NCBI RefSeq assembly: GCF_900113525.1
Contig: NZ_FOPP01000002.1
Span: 124,001 to 188,000, forward strand
Direction: 5' to 3'
DNA from: Pedobacter insulae
Lineage (GTDB): Bacteria > Bacteroidota > Bacteroidia > Sphingobacteriales > Sphingobacteriaceae
DNA: 64,000 nucleotides
Below, piece by piece: positions 16,924 through 25,119 of this stretch. The notes under the pieces were generated by a model that made no database searches, was not told the DNA's origin, and saw only the letters and a list, made by a program, of their open reading frames with translations. The position numbers and the translations under genes are program-made. Numbering within the stretch: the first letter of the stretch is position 1; each line of letters begins with the position of its first letter.

Positions 16924-17961
16924 CTAATCTGTATGGTAAGATTGATTTTCTACAAGTTCAGACTCTACAACAACCTTATTGTAATACATCGTTTCAGGGG
17001 TAGAAGAATCTTTATTATTAATCAAATCGAATAAAATCTCCACCGCCTTTTCTCCTTGTTTGTAAGGAAATTGCTCTACCGAAGCTATCGGAACATGATC
17101 CATATAATTAATCAGTGGTAGATTTGAATAACTAATAAATTGTAAATCATTTTTTAGATCGATATTTAATTTACGAGCATATTTAATAGCGTATAAGGCA
17201 ACATAATCATTAAAGGTTACAATTGCTGTTAGGTTACGCTTGTTTTCCATTAAAGCAGTTAATGCCTCCTGTGTTCCCTTTTCTGTTAAATCGCAACTTA
17301 CAATTAAAGAAGGGTCAAACTTTAAACGATTTTTTGTAATAGCATTGAAATAGCCTTTTTTACGTTCTTCACTTGCCGTTAATGCTGCTGGACCATTGAT
17401 AAGGCCAATACATCTATGTCCTTTTTTTAATAAATAATTTACTGCTTCAAAGCTACCAGTTTCAATATTACAAGCCACAGAATGTATATTTTTTAATGGG
17501 GGGATCCTATCAAAAAAGACAATAGGAATATTATACTTTTCCAGCATATGGAAATGGTCAAAATTGGTAGTGGTTTTTGCGACAGAGACAACTAAACCAT
17601 CCACTCTGTGGTTTTTCATCATCTGTATAATTTGCTTCTCCCTATCCTCGTTGTCATGAGATTGAGCCAATAAAACTGTATAATTTTTTTTATAGGCCAT
17701 ATCTTCCACCGCATTTACAACGGATGAAAAAAATGCTTCTGAAAGTTCAGGCAAAATAAGTCCTATCGTATAGCTCTTTCCCTTTTGGAAAAAAATTGCT
17801 GCTTGATTGGGTTCATAATTTAGCTCTTCGGCTAATTTTTGAACTCTCAATTGGGTTGTAATACCAATGCTCGGATGTTTATGCAACGCTCTCGAAACCG
17901 TTGAGACCGATATATTGAGAAGTGAAGCAATTTCCTTAATTGTTGTTTGTTTACCGCCCAT
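16924..17961 (-). CDS. LacI-family transcriptional regulator
   Basis: A 345-residue repressor. The N-terminal helix-turn-helix (about 7-26) reads TIKEIASLLNISVSTVSRAL with the usual hinge region (AEELNYEPNQAA). The remaining 280 residues are a periplasmic-binding-protein-like effector domain beginning SYTIGLILPELSEAFFSSVV. It lies directly upstream of the NahK-like gene on the same strand, and palindromes of LacI type sit before both the kinase and the GH109-like gene. A 12-bp palindrome TAATGATCATTA (17968-17979) lies just before its own start, which may be autoregulatory or chance. Confidence 0.92.
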   Translation of the reverse strand: MGGKQTTIKEIASLLNISVSTVSRALHKHPSIGITTQLRVQKLAEELNYEPNQAAIFFQKGKSYTIGLILPELSEAFFSSVVNAVEDMAYKKNYTVLLAQSHDNEDREKQIIQMMKNHRVDGLVVSVAKTTTNFDHFHMLEKYNIPIVFFDRIPPLKNIHSVACNIETGSFEAVNYLLKKGHRCIGLINGPAALTASEERKKGYFNAITKNRLKFDPSLIVSCDLTEKGTQEALTALMENKRNLTAIVTFNDYVALYAIKYARKLNIDLKNDLQFISYSNLPLINYMDHVPIASVEQFPYKQGEKAVEILFDLINNKDSSTPETMYYNKVVVESELVENQSYHTD

Positions 17962-17980
17962 ACACTATAATGATCATTAC

Positions 17981-18013
17981 TAATTTTCTTAAATTTAAAA
18001 TTAAAGAAAATTA
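17981..18013 (-). terminator. AT-rich hairpin after the ABC-F gene
   Basis: TAATTTTCTT (17981-17990) pairs perfectly with AAGAAAATTA (18004-18013) over 10 bp with a 13-nt loop, beginning 6 bp past the minus-strand ABC-F stop. All but two pairs are A-T, so it is weaker than others in the window. Confidence 0.45.
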
Positions 18014-18018
18014 TCGGC

Positions 18019-19641
18019 CTATTTATACATTTCTTCTCTAAGTTTTGCTACATCTTCATTATTGATGTAGTCATCATAAGTCATCATTCTATCAATAATA
18101 CCTTTAGGGGTAAGTTCAATAATTCTTGTAGCAATAGATTCGGTTAGCGCATGATCTCGGGAAGTAAATAGAATAGTACCTTTGAAATCCTTCATCCCAT
18201 TGTTCAGCGCAGTGATTGATTCCAAGTCTAAGTGATTGGTAGGCTCGTCAAACATGAGAAAGTTTGCCAATTGAAGCATCATTCTCGAGAACATACAACG
18301 CATTTTCTCACCTCCTGAAAGCACTTTGACATTTTTAAGTACTTCGTCGCCCGAGAAAAGCATCCTGCCTAAAAAGCTTCTCACAAATTGTTCATCAGCA
18401 TCGGTTCCAGAATATTCACGTAACCAATCTACCAGGTTTTCGTCTTTTCCTTCAAAGTATTCAGAATTATCATTTGGGATATCAGCGGTACTGATCGTTA
18501 CACCAAATTTGAATTCTCCCTTATAATCTTGATCTCTGCCTGACAAGATATTATAAAATGCGGTAGTGGCTAAGCTATTCTGAGATAAAATAGCAACTTT
18601 ATCTCCTTTATTTATCATAAAGTTCACATTCGAGAACAGTGTTTCACCATTTAAGGTTTTACTTAAACCCTCCACTTGTAAAATTTGGTCGCCAGCTTCT
18701 CTACCTAAATTATTAAATAAGATTGCTGGATATTTTCGGCTCGAAGCCTTGATCTCAGAGATATCGATTTTATCCAAAGCTTTTTTCCGTGAGGTAGCCT
18801 GCTTTGATTTTGAAGCATTCGCACTGAAGCGTTGGATAAATTCCTGTAATTCTTTTACTTTTTCCTCTAATTTCTTATTTTGATCACTCCGTTGCTTTAA
18901 AGCTAACTGGCTCGATTCATACCAGAAAGTATAGTTACCTGTATAAATACTCATTTTACTGAAGTCGATATCCACGATATGTGTACACACTGCATCTAAA
19001 AAGTGCCTATCGTGACTAACAACCAAAACAATTGCTTCATAATCAGCTAAAAAATTCTCTAACCATGCGATCGTATCAATATCCAAATCATTGGTGGGCT
19101 CATCCAGCAATAAAATGTCTGGATTGCCAAACAGCGCTTGCGCTAATAACACGCGTACTTTCTGGTTCCCATCCAATTCTTTAAGCTGTTTATAGTGATG
19201 CTCTTCTTTAATGCCCAAATTACTGAGTAAGGTTGCCGCATTACTTTCCATATTCCAGCCATCTTTTTCTGCAAAGAGATTTTCCAATTCCCCGGCTCGT
19301 TCCCCATCTTTGTCGGTAAAATCTTCTTTTAAATAAATGGCATCCTTTTCTTTCATGATGTCATAAAGTTCTTTATGACCGATCATCACTGTCTCAATTA
19401 CCGGAAACTCATCAAATTCATAATGATTTTGTTTTAGAACCGCCATTCGCTCGCCTGGAGTAAAGGCAATAGAACCACTAGTTTGGTTCACCTCACCGCT
19501 CAAAATCTTTAAAAAAGTAGACTTACCTGCGCCATTGGCTCCAATTACACCATAGCAATTGCCTGGAGTAAATTTAAGGTTAACATCTTCGAAAAGTGTG
19601 CGTTTCCCATAACGTAGGGATAGGTTTGAAACTGAAATCAT
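18019..19641 (-). CDS. ABC-F family ATPase (YbiT/Uup-type translation factor)
   Basis: A 540-residue soluble protein with two ABC ATPase domains and no membrane segments, the ABC-F architecture. Domain 1 has Walker A GANGAGKST and Walker B LLLDEPTNDLDIDT. The charged linker (about 230-300) includes QRFSANASKSKQATSRKKAL, the ABC-F interdomain P-site tip. Domain 2 has a degenerate Walker A region (LSQNSLATTAFYN instead of GxxGxGKS), signature LSGGEKMRCMFSR and Walker B LMFDEPTNHLDLES. This degeneracy and the length fit the YbiT-like branch. ABC-F proteins act on the ribosomal E site. Antibiotic protection cannot be inferred. Confidence 0.9.
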   Translation of the reverse strand: MISVSNLSLRYGKRTLFEDVNLKFTPGNCYGVIGANGAGKSTFLKILSGEVNQTSGSIAFTPGERMAVLKQNHYEFDEFPVIETVMIGHKELYDIMKEKDAIYLKEDFTDKDGERAGELENLFAEKDGWNMESNAATLLSNLGIKEEHHYKQLKELDGNQKVRVLLAQALFGNPDILLLDEPTNDLDIDTIAWLENFLADYEAIVLVVSHDRHFLDAVCTHIVDIDFSKMSIYTGNYTFWYESSQLALKQRSDQNKKLEEKVKELQEFIQRFSANASKSKQATSRKKALDKIDISEIKASSRKYPAILFNNLGREAGDQILQVEGLSKTLNGETLFSNVNFMINKGDKVAILSQNSLATTAFYNILSGRDQDYKGEFKFGVTISTADIPNDNSEYFEGKDENLVDWLREYSGTDADEQFVRSFLGRMLFSGDEVLKNVKVLSGGEKMRCMFSRMMLQLANFLMFDEPTNHLDLESITALNNGMKDFKGTILFTSRDHALTESIATRIIELTPKGIIDRMMTYDDYINNEDVAKLREEMYK

Positions 19642-19745
19642 GCGTGTTGAATAAAATGCAAAGGTAGTGAAATTATTGCTTAAATGCTAGTGTTGGTGAG
19701 GGTTTTAGACGGCTAACTGTAAAAATAAATCATTAGTTTTGAGCT

Positions 19746-20312
19746 ATGCAAGCTGCTATACTTTTAGAAATCTTAAGCGCACCTGTCTCAAAAGCAAAAG
19801 TGGATGACTTGGCTAAAAAACTTGTTGAGCATAAATTTCCCGTATCGGAGCTTATCGATTTAACATTTCATAAGGAAGAACAGATAGGTTTTAGAGCATC
19901 TTGGATTTTGGAAAATCTCTATATCGGTAGTACCTTTTATTTCTGGCCACAAGCCAAGTATTTTTTAGAACGATTTCACCAACAGAACAATCTATCCTCA
20001 AGAAGGCATTTTGGTAAGATTCTGGCCTTAATGACCTCCAAAAAAGCCCATTTTTATATCACAGAAGTTATTCAAACCTATAAAACGGATACAATTGTTG
20101 AAGTTGTTTTTAGTTGGCTCATAGATGATGATGTTCCAGTGGCGGTAAAATCTCATTGTCTCAATATTTTGGCAAACTTGAGTTGGAAACACGACTGGAT
20201 CAAAGAAGAACTAGTAGAAACTATGGATTTCTTGGTAGACAGAGAGAGTATTGCCTTTTATGCTAAAGCAAAACAAATAAGAAAGCAGTTGATTGCAAGA
20301 ATAAAGCAATAA
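19746..20312 (+). CDS. Hypothetical helical-repeat (HEAT/ARM-like) protein
   Basis: A 188-residue cytosolic protein with no recognised family name. It is almost entirely alpha-helical, with successive amphipathic helices of HEAT-like length (VDDLAKKLVEHKF, VSELIDLTF, GFRASWILENLYI, RRHFGKILALMT, PVAVKSHCLNILANLSW, IAFYAKAKQIRKQL). HEAT-like folds usually bind proteins or nucleic acids. It has its own start 104 bp from the divergent ABC-F gene and is followed 47 bp later by the nitroreductase gene, so an operon is possible. Confidence 0.7.
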   Translation: MQAAILLEILSAPVSKAKVDDLAKKLVEHKFPVSELIDLTFHKEEQIGFRASWILENLYIGSTFYFWPQAKYFLERFHQQNNLSSRRHFGKILALMTSKKAHFYITEVIQTYKTDTIVEVVFSWLIDDDVPVAVKSHCLNILANLSWKHDWIKEELVETMDFLVDRESIAFYAKAKQIRKQLIARIKQ

Positions 20313-20359
20313 AGTACAACAGAACATTCAATCTTATTATTATCACTTATTTTTGAAGC

Positions 20360-20938
20360 ATGAACAGCAATTTCGAAACGCTTACTAAAATCATCAAAAA
20401 TAGGAGAAGCATTTTTCCTGCCAGTTATATTGAGAAGGAAATTCCTGTTTCATTAATTGAGCAGGTATTAGAAAGTGCCAATTATGCGCCAACGCATAAA
20501 TTAACTCAGCCCTGGCGCTTTGTGGTTATCAGAAAAGAGGCGAAAACTAAATTAGGTAAAGTCCTGGCGCAACTATATCAGGAGAAGGTTGAGCCGACTA
20601 AGTTCTTACAAAAGAAATACGAAAGCTTTCCTCAGAAAACTAGTCAGGCAGATTGTATTTTAGCGATTAACATTAAATTTCATCCAGATCAGGTGCCCGC
20701 CTGGGAAGAAATCGCTGCTGTAGCATGTGCAGTGCAAAATGTAGCGTTAACGGCGGAGTCTTTAAATATTGGGGCGTATTGGAGCTCTCCTCCGTTAATT
20801 GATGATTTAGGGCAATTTTTAAATTTAGGAGAAAACGAAAAATGTTTCGGTCTTTTTTATATGGGCTATCATAACGAAAAACCTCGTAAAGCTAACCGTA
20901 CGTCCATGGCAGATAAAGTTATTTGGATGGATCAATAA
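20360..20938 (+). CDS. Nitroreductase family protein (YdjA-like)
   Basis: A 192-residue FMN-dependent oxidoreductase of the nitroreductase fold. Visible motifs are RRSIFPASY near the N-terminus (FMN phosphate contact), ESANYAPTHKLTQPWRFVVI, AAVACAVQNVALTAESLNIGAYW and LFYMGYHNEKP. The short length and APTHKLTQPWRF fit the YdjA branch, which binds FMN but has a poorly defined substrate. It lies between the helical-repeat protein and the Gre-like protein in the same direction. Confidence 0.87.
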   Translation: MNSNFETLTKIIKNRRSIFPASYIEKEIPVSLIEQVLESANYAPTHKLTQPWRFVVIRKEAKTKLGKVLAQLYQEKVEPTKFLQKKYESFPQKTSQADCILAINIKFHPDQVPAWEEIAAVACAVQNVALTAESLNIGAYWSSPPLIDDLGQFLNLGENEKCFGLFYMGYHNEKPRKANRTSMADKVIWMDQ

Positions 20939-20985
20939 TTTGGAAAAAAGTGTATATTAGGTAATACCTATTCAAATTACCTTAT

Positions 20986-21438
20986 ATGCAAGAATTAAAA
21001 GCATCATTATATAAACTTTGTCAGAATTTTATCGAAGAACGTATTCAAACGGCCACCATAGCATTGAAGCAGGCGCGCGAAGCAAGTAACGATGATACAA
21101 AAAGCAGCGCCGGCGATAAATATGAAACCAGTCGGGAAATGATGCAGCAAGATATAGATAGAAACAAACGGCTGCTGATTGATGCAGAAGAAAACTTGAT
21201 GTTGCTCAATTCCATAAAGGAGGTGGTACCGACTAACGTTGCTAGAAATGGGAGCTTGGTTTATACCAACCAAGGTAATTTTTATCTGAGCATTAGTGCC
21301 GGACAACTCCACTTAGGGAAAGATATATTTTTTGCCATTTCAGCATTTTCACCTATTGGCAAACTCCTATTGGGCAAAGCCAAAGGAGATCAGTTCGATT
21401 TCAACGGAAAGAAATACATCATCAATGAAATCAGCTAA
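20986..21438 (+). CDS. Stand-alone GreA/GreB-like protein
   Basis: A 150-residue protein with a charged helical hairpin at the N-terminus (FIEERIQTATIALKQAREAS ... AGDKYETSREMMQQDIDRNK) and a small beta domain ending FSPIGKLLLGKAKGDQFDF, which resembles the C-terminal FKBP-like domain of Gre factors (SPIGxALLGKxxGD). Homologues in Bacteroidota are often auto-named 3-oxoacyl-ACP synthase, which this sequence does not support: there is no thiolase-fold active site. The coiled-coil tip keeps acidic residues (NDDTKS), which in Gre factors coordinate the catalytic Mg2+ of RNA polymerase. Whether it binds polymerase is unknown. Confidence 0.7.
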   Translation: MQELKASLYKLCQNFIEERIQTATIALKQAREASNDDTKSSAGDKYETSREMMQQDIDRNKRLLIDAEENLMLLNSIKEVVPTNVARNGSLVYTNQGNFYLSISAGQLHLGKDIFFAISAFSPIGKLLLGKAKGDQFDFNGKKYIINEIS

Positions 21439-21495
21439 CCCTCATTGCTAGAAAAACTAAGGTAAATTCGTTATTGAGAGAGAAGCTTAGTAAAG

Positions 21496-21521
21496 CGTCA
21501 TTGCGAGGTACGAAGCAATCT
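21496..21521. repeat. Copy of an interspersed short repeat
   Basis: The 26-bp element beginning CGTCATTGCGAGGTACGAAG and ending CAATCT looks like a widespread short bacterial interspersed repeat family (GTCATTGCGAGnnACGAAGCAATC) that I recall from many genomes. It can fold with ATTGC/GCAAT arms. It lies between convergent gene ends, where such repeats usually accumulate. Only one copy is in this window. Confidence 0.6.
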
Positions 21522-21533
21522 CACCAAGCTGTT

Positions 21534-22409
21534 CTAAAAACTATTCTTAATGCTATTGCTTAATGTCTTAGGACTCCAATAACCACTTGCAATTATCCTT
21601 CTTATCGTAAACAGCGGATCTTTTTCATCTCTTTTTGTGGCGAGCTGATAGGCCATTCTGAACCCTCTTTTCTTCAATTCAGGTATGCCTTCAGCGTTCC
21701 ATAAACCGAATGGATAAGCAAACTCGGTTATTTGTTTGCCCGTAATTTCTTCTAGTTTTTTGGTAGGTTTATCTAATTGCTCTTCCCAATCTTTACCAGT
21801 ATATTTTTTAAAATTTTTATGGTCGTAGGTATGACTTCCGATTACATTCCCCTCGTCTGATAATTGCTTGATCTGTTCTTTACTCATATAATCAACAAAT
21901 TTACCTTTCTTGCCAATTGATACCGTCATGATAAAATATACAGCCTTGTAACCATGTTTCTTTAAAATAGGATTAACCGTTGTAAATTGATCTAAATCTG
22001 TGTCGTCAAAAGTTAACATAATTGGCTTGGAAGGAAGTTCGGCACCATTATTTAAATAGGCATAAAGCTGATCAGGTAAAATGGTGTGATAACCACTATC
22101 AACCAGCATCTGAATTTGATCTTTAAAATTTTGCACCTCTACAATGTAATCTTTTCCTACTTTGCCGTCCCTTTCTTTCCAATTCCTTACTTGGTGGTAA
22201 CACAAAATGGGAACTTGTTTCCGAGCTAAAATAGTTTTCGGGTCTGCCACCTTAATCTGATTGATGTCAATTTTAGCCGTACTAGTCGTTGTCGTAGCTT
22301 TAACATCAGTGCTATCGGTCATTGCGTTAGCCGTTGGGCTTGATTTGGATTGGCACCCAGATATTAAAATCATCGCTACAGCGATGATAGGAAAGAAGAT
22401 TTTGTTCAT
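21534..22409 (-). CDS. Polysaccharide deacetylase family lipoprotein
   Basis: A 291-residue lipoprotein: the signal peptide ends in a lipobox (MILISGC, Cys19), then a low-complexity linker. The NodB homology domain (carbohydrate esterase family 4) shows ILCYHQVR, MLTFDDTD (metal Asp pair) and VIGSHTYDH (metal His pair), with FAYPFGLWN later. Such enzymes remove acetyl groups from N-acetylhexosamine polymers outside the inner membrane. The branch resembles PgaB/IcaB, but no pga operon is adjacent. Its promoter must lie beside the 60-bp palindrome. Confidence 0.88.
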   Translation of the reverse strand: MNKIFFPIIAVAMILISGCQSKSSPTANAMTDSTDVKATTTTSTAKIDINQIKVADPKTILARKQVPILCYHQVRNWKERDGKVGKDYIVEVQNFKDQIQMLVDSGYHTILPDQLYAYLNNGAELPSKPIMLTFDDTDLDQFTTVNPILKKHGYKAVYFIMTVSIGKKGKFVDYMSKEQIKQLSDEGNVIGSHTYDHKNFKKYTGKDWEEQLDKPTKKLEEITGKQITEFAYPFGLWNAEGIPELKKRGFRMAYQLATKRDEKDPLFTIRRIIASGYWSPKTLSNSIKNSF

Positions 22410-22485
22410 AGGTATGTGTTTTGTTACAAAACTATAAAAAAATTGATCTACTTGCTGCTTTTATTGATAATTCGCCACTATGGCC

Positions 22486-22545
22486 AATAATGAGGAGACA
22501 CTTTTGTCAATCTTTAAAGATTGACAAAAGTGTCTCCTCATTATT
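22486..22545. repeat. Perfect 60-bp palindrome between divergent genes
   Basis: Arms 22486-22515 and 22516-22545 are exact reverse complements with no spacer, centred on TCTTT|AAAGA. It sits 77 bp from the start of the minus-strand deacetylase gene and 70 bp from the start of the S9 peptidase, so it is upstream of both, not at a gene end. It could be a cruciform, an RNA hairpin in a leader, a repeat-family member or a misplaced terminator. Confidence 0.9.
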
Positions 22546-22614
22546 ACAATAAAATTCATCAAGAGCTCCACATTTTAAATAAATTAGGAGTTTATTTATC
22601 AATTAAAATCATCA

Positions 22615-25119
22615 ATGAAGAAACTCTACTTTTTATTCGCTCTTGTTGTGATAGCAGGTGTGCAAGCTGTAGCCCAGACTAAAACAATTTCGTTAACTGA
22701 AACAACATCATTGGCCGAGAAAGCAAATTATCAAGCAGCTGCACGGTTCTCTCCGAGTAAGCTCAGGAAAATTATTTACTCTACCTCCGTGGATCCCCAT
22801 TGGCTAAAGTTAAGTAACCGTTTTTGGTACCAATATGAAACTCCAAATGGTAAGCAATGGTACATTGTAGATCCTGCACTTAAAACTAAAAGCAAATTAT
22901 TTGATCCGGAGAAAATGGCTGCGGAAATTACTTTGGTAATTCGGGATCCATTCGATGCGCAGCATTTACCGATAGAAAATTTGAAATTTGCAAAGGACGA
23001 AAAAAGCATCAACTTCGAAATAAAAAGTACAATTGATGAGTTAAAAAAAGATAGGAAAGACAAAAAGGCTGCAGACTCAATGCAGAAGAAAATCTTTTCA
23101 TTTAACTACGAAATTGCTTCGGGAAAGTTAACAGAAGTGAAAAATTTTTCTAAGCCAAAGGCAAAACCAAACTGGGGCTCCGTAGCACCAGATTCATCAG
23201 CTATTATTTTCTCTAAGAATTATAATTTGTACTGGATGGATAAAGCAAATTACCAAAAAGCAATAAAAAACGATGAGGATAGCACAATTGTTGAACATCA
23301 ACTAACCAAAGACGGGGTAAAGTTTTATTCATATGGAAGTGATGGTGACGGAGAAAACAATGAGGAAAACATCAAGAACAACAAGAAAAGAAGAGGTGCA
23401 TATGTTTTATGGTCGCCCGACTCAAAATATTTTGTACTAGACCGTACCGACTCAAGAAAGGTTAAAGATTTATGGGTAATTAATAGTGTAAGCGCAGGCC
23501 GACCAACACTAGAGACATATAAATATCAAATGCCAGGCGAAAAGGAATCTCCAATAGACGAGTTTGTGCTATTTAATTTCGCCGCAAAAACTTATAAAAC
23601 AATTAATACCACGGCATTTAAGGACCAGAGTATCTCTACATGGGGTAAACCGGTATTGAATAAAGATAGAGACAACGAATTTCGTCCGTCAATTTGGTTG
23701 GGCGATAATCAAAAATTCTATTTTTCTAGAACCAGTCGCGATTTAAAAAGAATTGATATTTGCACAATAGATATCAATACTGGGGTAGTAACGCAGTTAA
23801 TTGACGAGCGTTTCAATACTTATGTTGAAGTACAGCGTCCTGGTCTTGTAAATGGCGGCAACGAAATTATTCACTGGAGCGAGAGAGACGGTTGGGGACA
23901 TTTTTACCTGTTTGATGAGAAGGGTAAATTAAAAAATCAAATCACCAAAGGTGCCTTTCACGCTGAAAACATTGTCAATATTGATGAGAAAAACCGGGTG
24001 CTTTATTTTACTGCAAATGGCCGTGAGGCCAAGGAAGATCCATATTTCATGCACCTATACCGCATTAATTTCGACGGCAGTGGAATGAAATTGCTAAACG
24101 GTGGCGATTTTGACCACGCAATAAACATGAATGATGAAGCAAAGTTCTTTGTCGATAATTTCTCTAGAGTAAATACAGTTCCAAAAGCTGTGCTAAAAGA
24201 TAATTTGGGGAATGTAGTTATGGATTTGGAAACAGCAGATTTATCATTGTTAATGGCTACAGGCTATAAATTTCCAGAGCCTTTTAAAGTTAAAGCCGAT
24301 GATGGTGTGACAGATATTTATGGAGTAATGTATAAGCCATTTGATTTTAACCCCAATAAAAAATATCCAATTATCGAGTATGTTTATCCGGGTCCACAAA
24401 CTGAAGCGGTAAATAAAAGCTTTGGAAGGAGCATGGACAGAATGGATCGCCTAGCACAATTAGGCTATATTGTGATTACGGTGGGTAATAGAGGGGGGCA
24501 CCCAGCTCGCTCTAAATGGTACCATACCTATGGTTATGGCAATTTAAGAGACTACGGGTTGGCCGATAAAAAAGCAGCAATTGAACAGTTGGCAGACAGA
24601 CATTCTTTTATTGATGCAAATAAAGTTGGTATAACAGGGCACTCAGGAGGTGGATTTATGTCGACCGCTGCCTTATTGGTTTACCCCGATTTCTTTAAAG
24701 TGGCGGTTTCTGCTGCGGGTAACCACGATAATAGCATATATAATCGCTGGTGGAGTGAAAAACACCATGGTGTAACCGAAGTCGTTTCTGCTAAAGGGGA
24801 TACCACATTTAAGTATTCAATCGATAAAAATCCTGATCTTGCTAAAAATCTTAAAGGACATCTACTGTTGATGCATGGCGATATAGACAATAACGTGCAT
24901 CCGGCAAACTCTGTGAGAGTTGCAAATGCGCTAATCAGAGCAGGAAAGAGATTTGATTATATGGTAGTCCCTGGTCAACGCCATGGTTTTGGAGATATGA
25001 CCGAGTATATGTTCTGGCGCTTAGCCGACTATTTTAATAATTATTTACTTGGAGATTTCTCACAATCTGTAAATGTGAATATTACAGAAATGGATAGAGA
25101 AATAGAAAGAAAAAAATAA
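22615..25119 (+). CDS. Secreted S9 family prolyl oligopeptidase-like peptidase
   Basis: An 834-residue exported serine peptidase. The signal peptide ends at AVAQ (about residue 21). Residues 40-560 form a beta-propeller like the DPP-IV N-terminal domain. The C-terminal alpha/beta hydrolase has GHSGGGFMS (nucleophile Ser about 677), HGDIDNNVHPAN (Asp) and GQRHGFGD (His), a complete triad. A low-complexity charged insert (about 135-155 and 245-260) lies in the propeller. The M28 peptidase gene overlaps its stop by one base, so the two exopeptidases are co-translated and probably degrade the same peptides in the periplasm. Confidence 0.92.
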   Translation: MKKLYFLFALVVIAGVQAVAQTKTISLTETTSLAEKANYQAAARFSPSKLRKIIYSTSVDPHWLKLSNRFWYQYETPNGKQWYIVDPALKTKSKLFDPEKMAAEITLVIRDPFDAQHLPIENLKFAKDEKSINFEIKSTIDELKKDRKDKKAADSMQKKIFSFNYEIASGKLTEVKNFSKPKAKPNWGSVAPDSSAIIFSKNYNLYWMDKANYQKAIKNDEDSTIVEHQLTKDGVKFYSYGSDGDGENNEENIKNNKKRRGAYVLWSPDSKYFVLDRTDSRKVKDLWVINSVSAGRPTLETYKYQMPGEKESPIDEFVLFNFAAKTYKTINTTAFKDQSISTWGKPVLNKDRDNEFRPSIWLGDNQKFYFSRTSRDLKRIDICTIDINTGVVTQLIDERFNTYVEVQRPGLVNGGNEIIHWSERDGWGHFYLFDEKGKLKNQITKGAFHAENIVNIDEKNRVLYFTANGREAKEDPYFMHLYRINFDGSGMKLLNGGDFDHAINMNDEAKFFVDNFSRVNTVPKAVLKDNLGNVVMDLETADLSLLMATGYKFPEPFKVKADDGVTDIYGVMYKPFDFNPNKKYPIIEYVYPGPQTEAVNKSFGRSMDRMDRLAQLGYIVITVGNRGGHPARSKWYHTYGYGNLRDYGLADKKAAIEQLADRHSFIDANKVGITGHSGGGFMSTAALLVYPDFFKVAVSAAGNHDNSIYNRWWSEKHHGVTEVVSAKGDTTFKYSIDKNPDLAKNLKGHLLLMHGDIDNNVHPANSVRVANALIRAGKRFDYMVVPGQRHGFGDMTEYMFWRLADYFNNYLLGDFSQSVNVNITEMDREIERKK

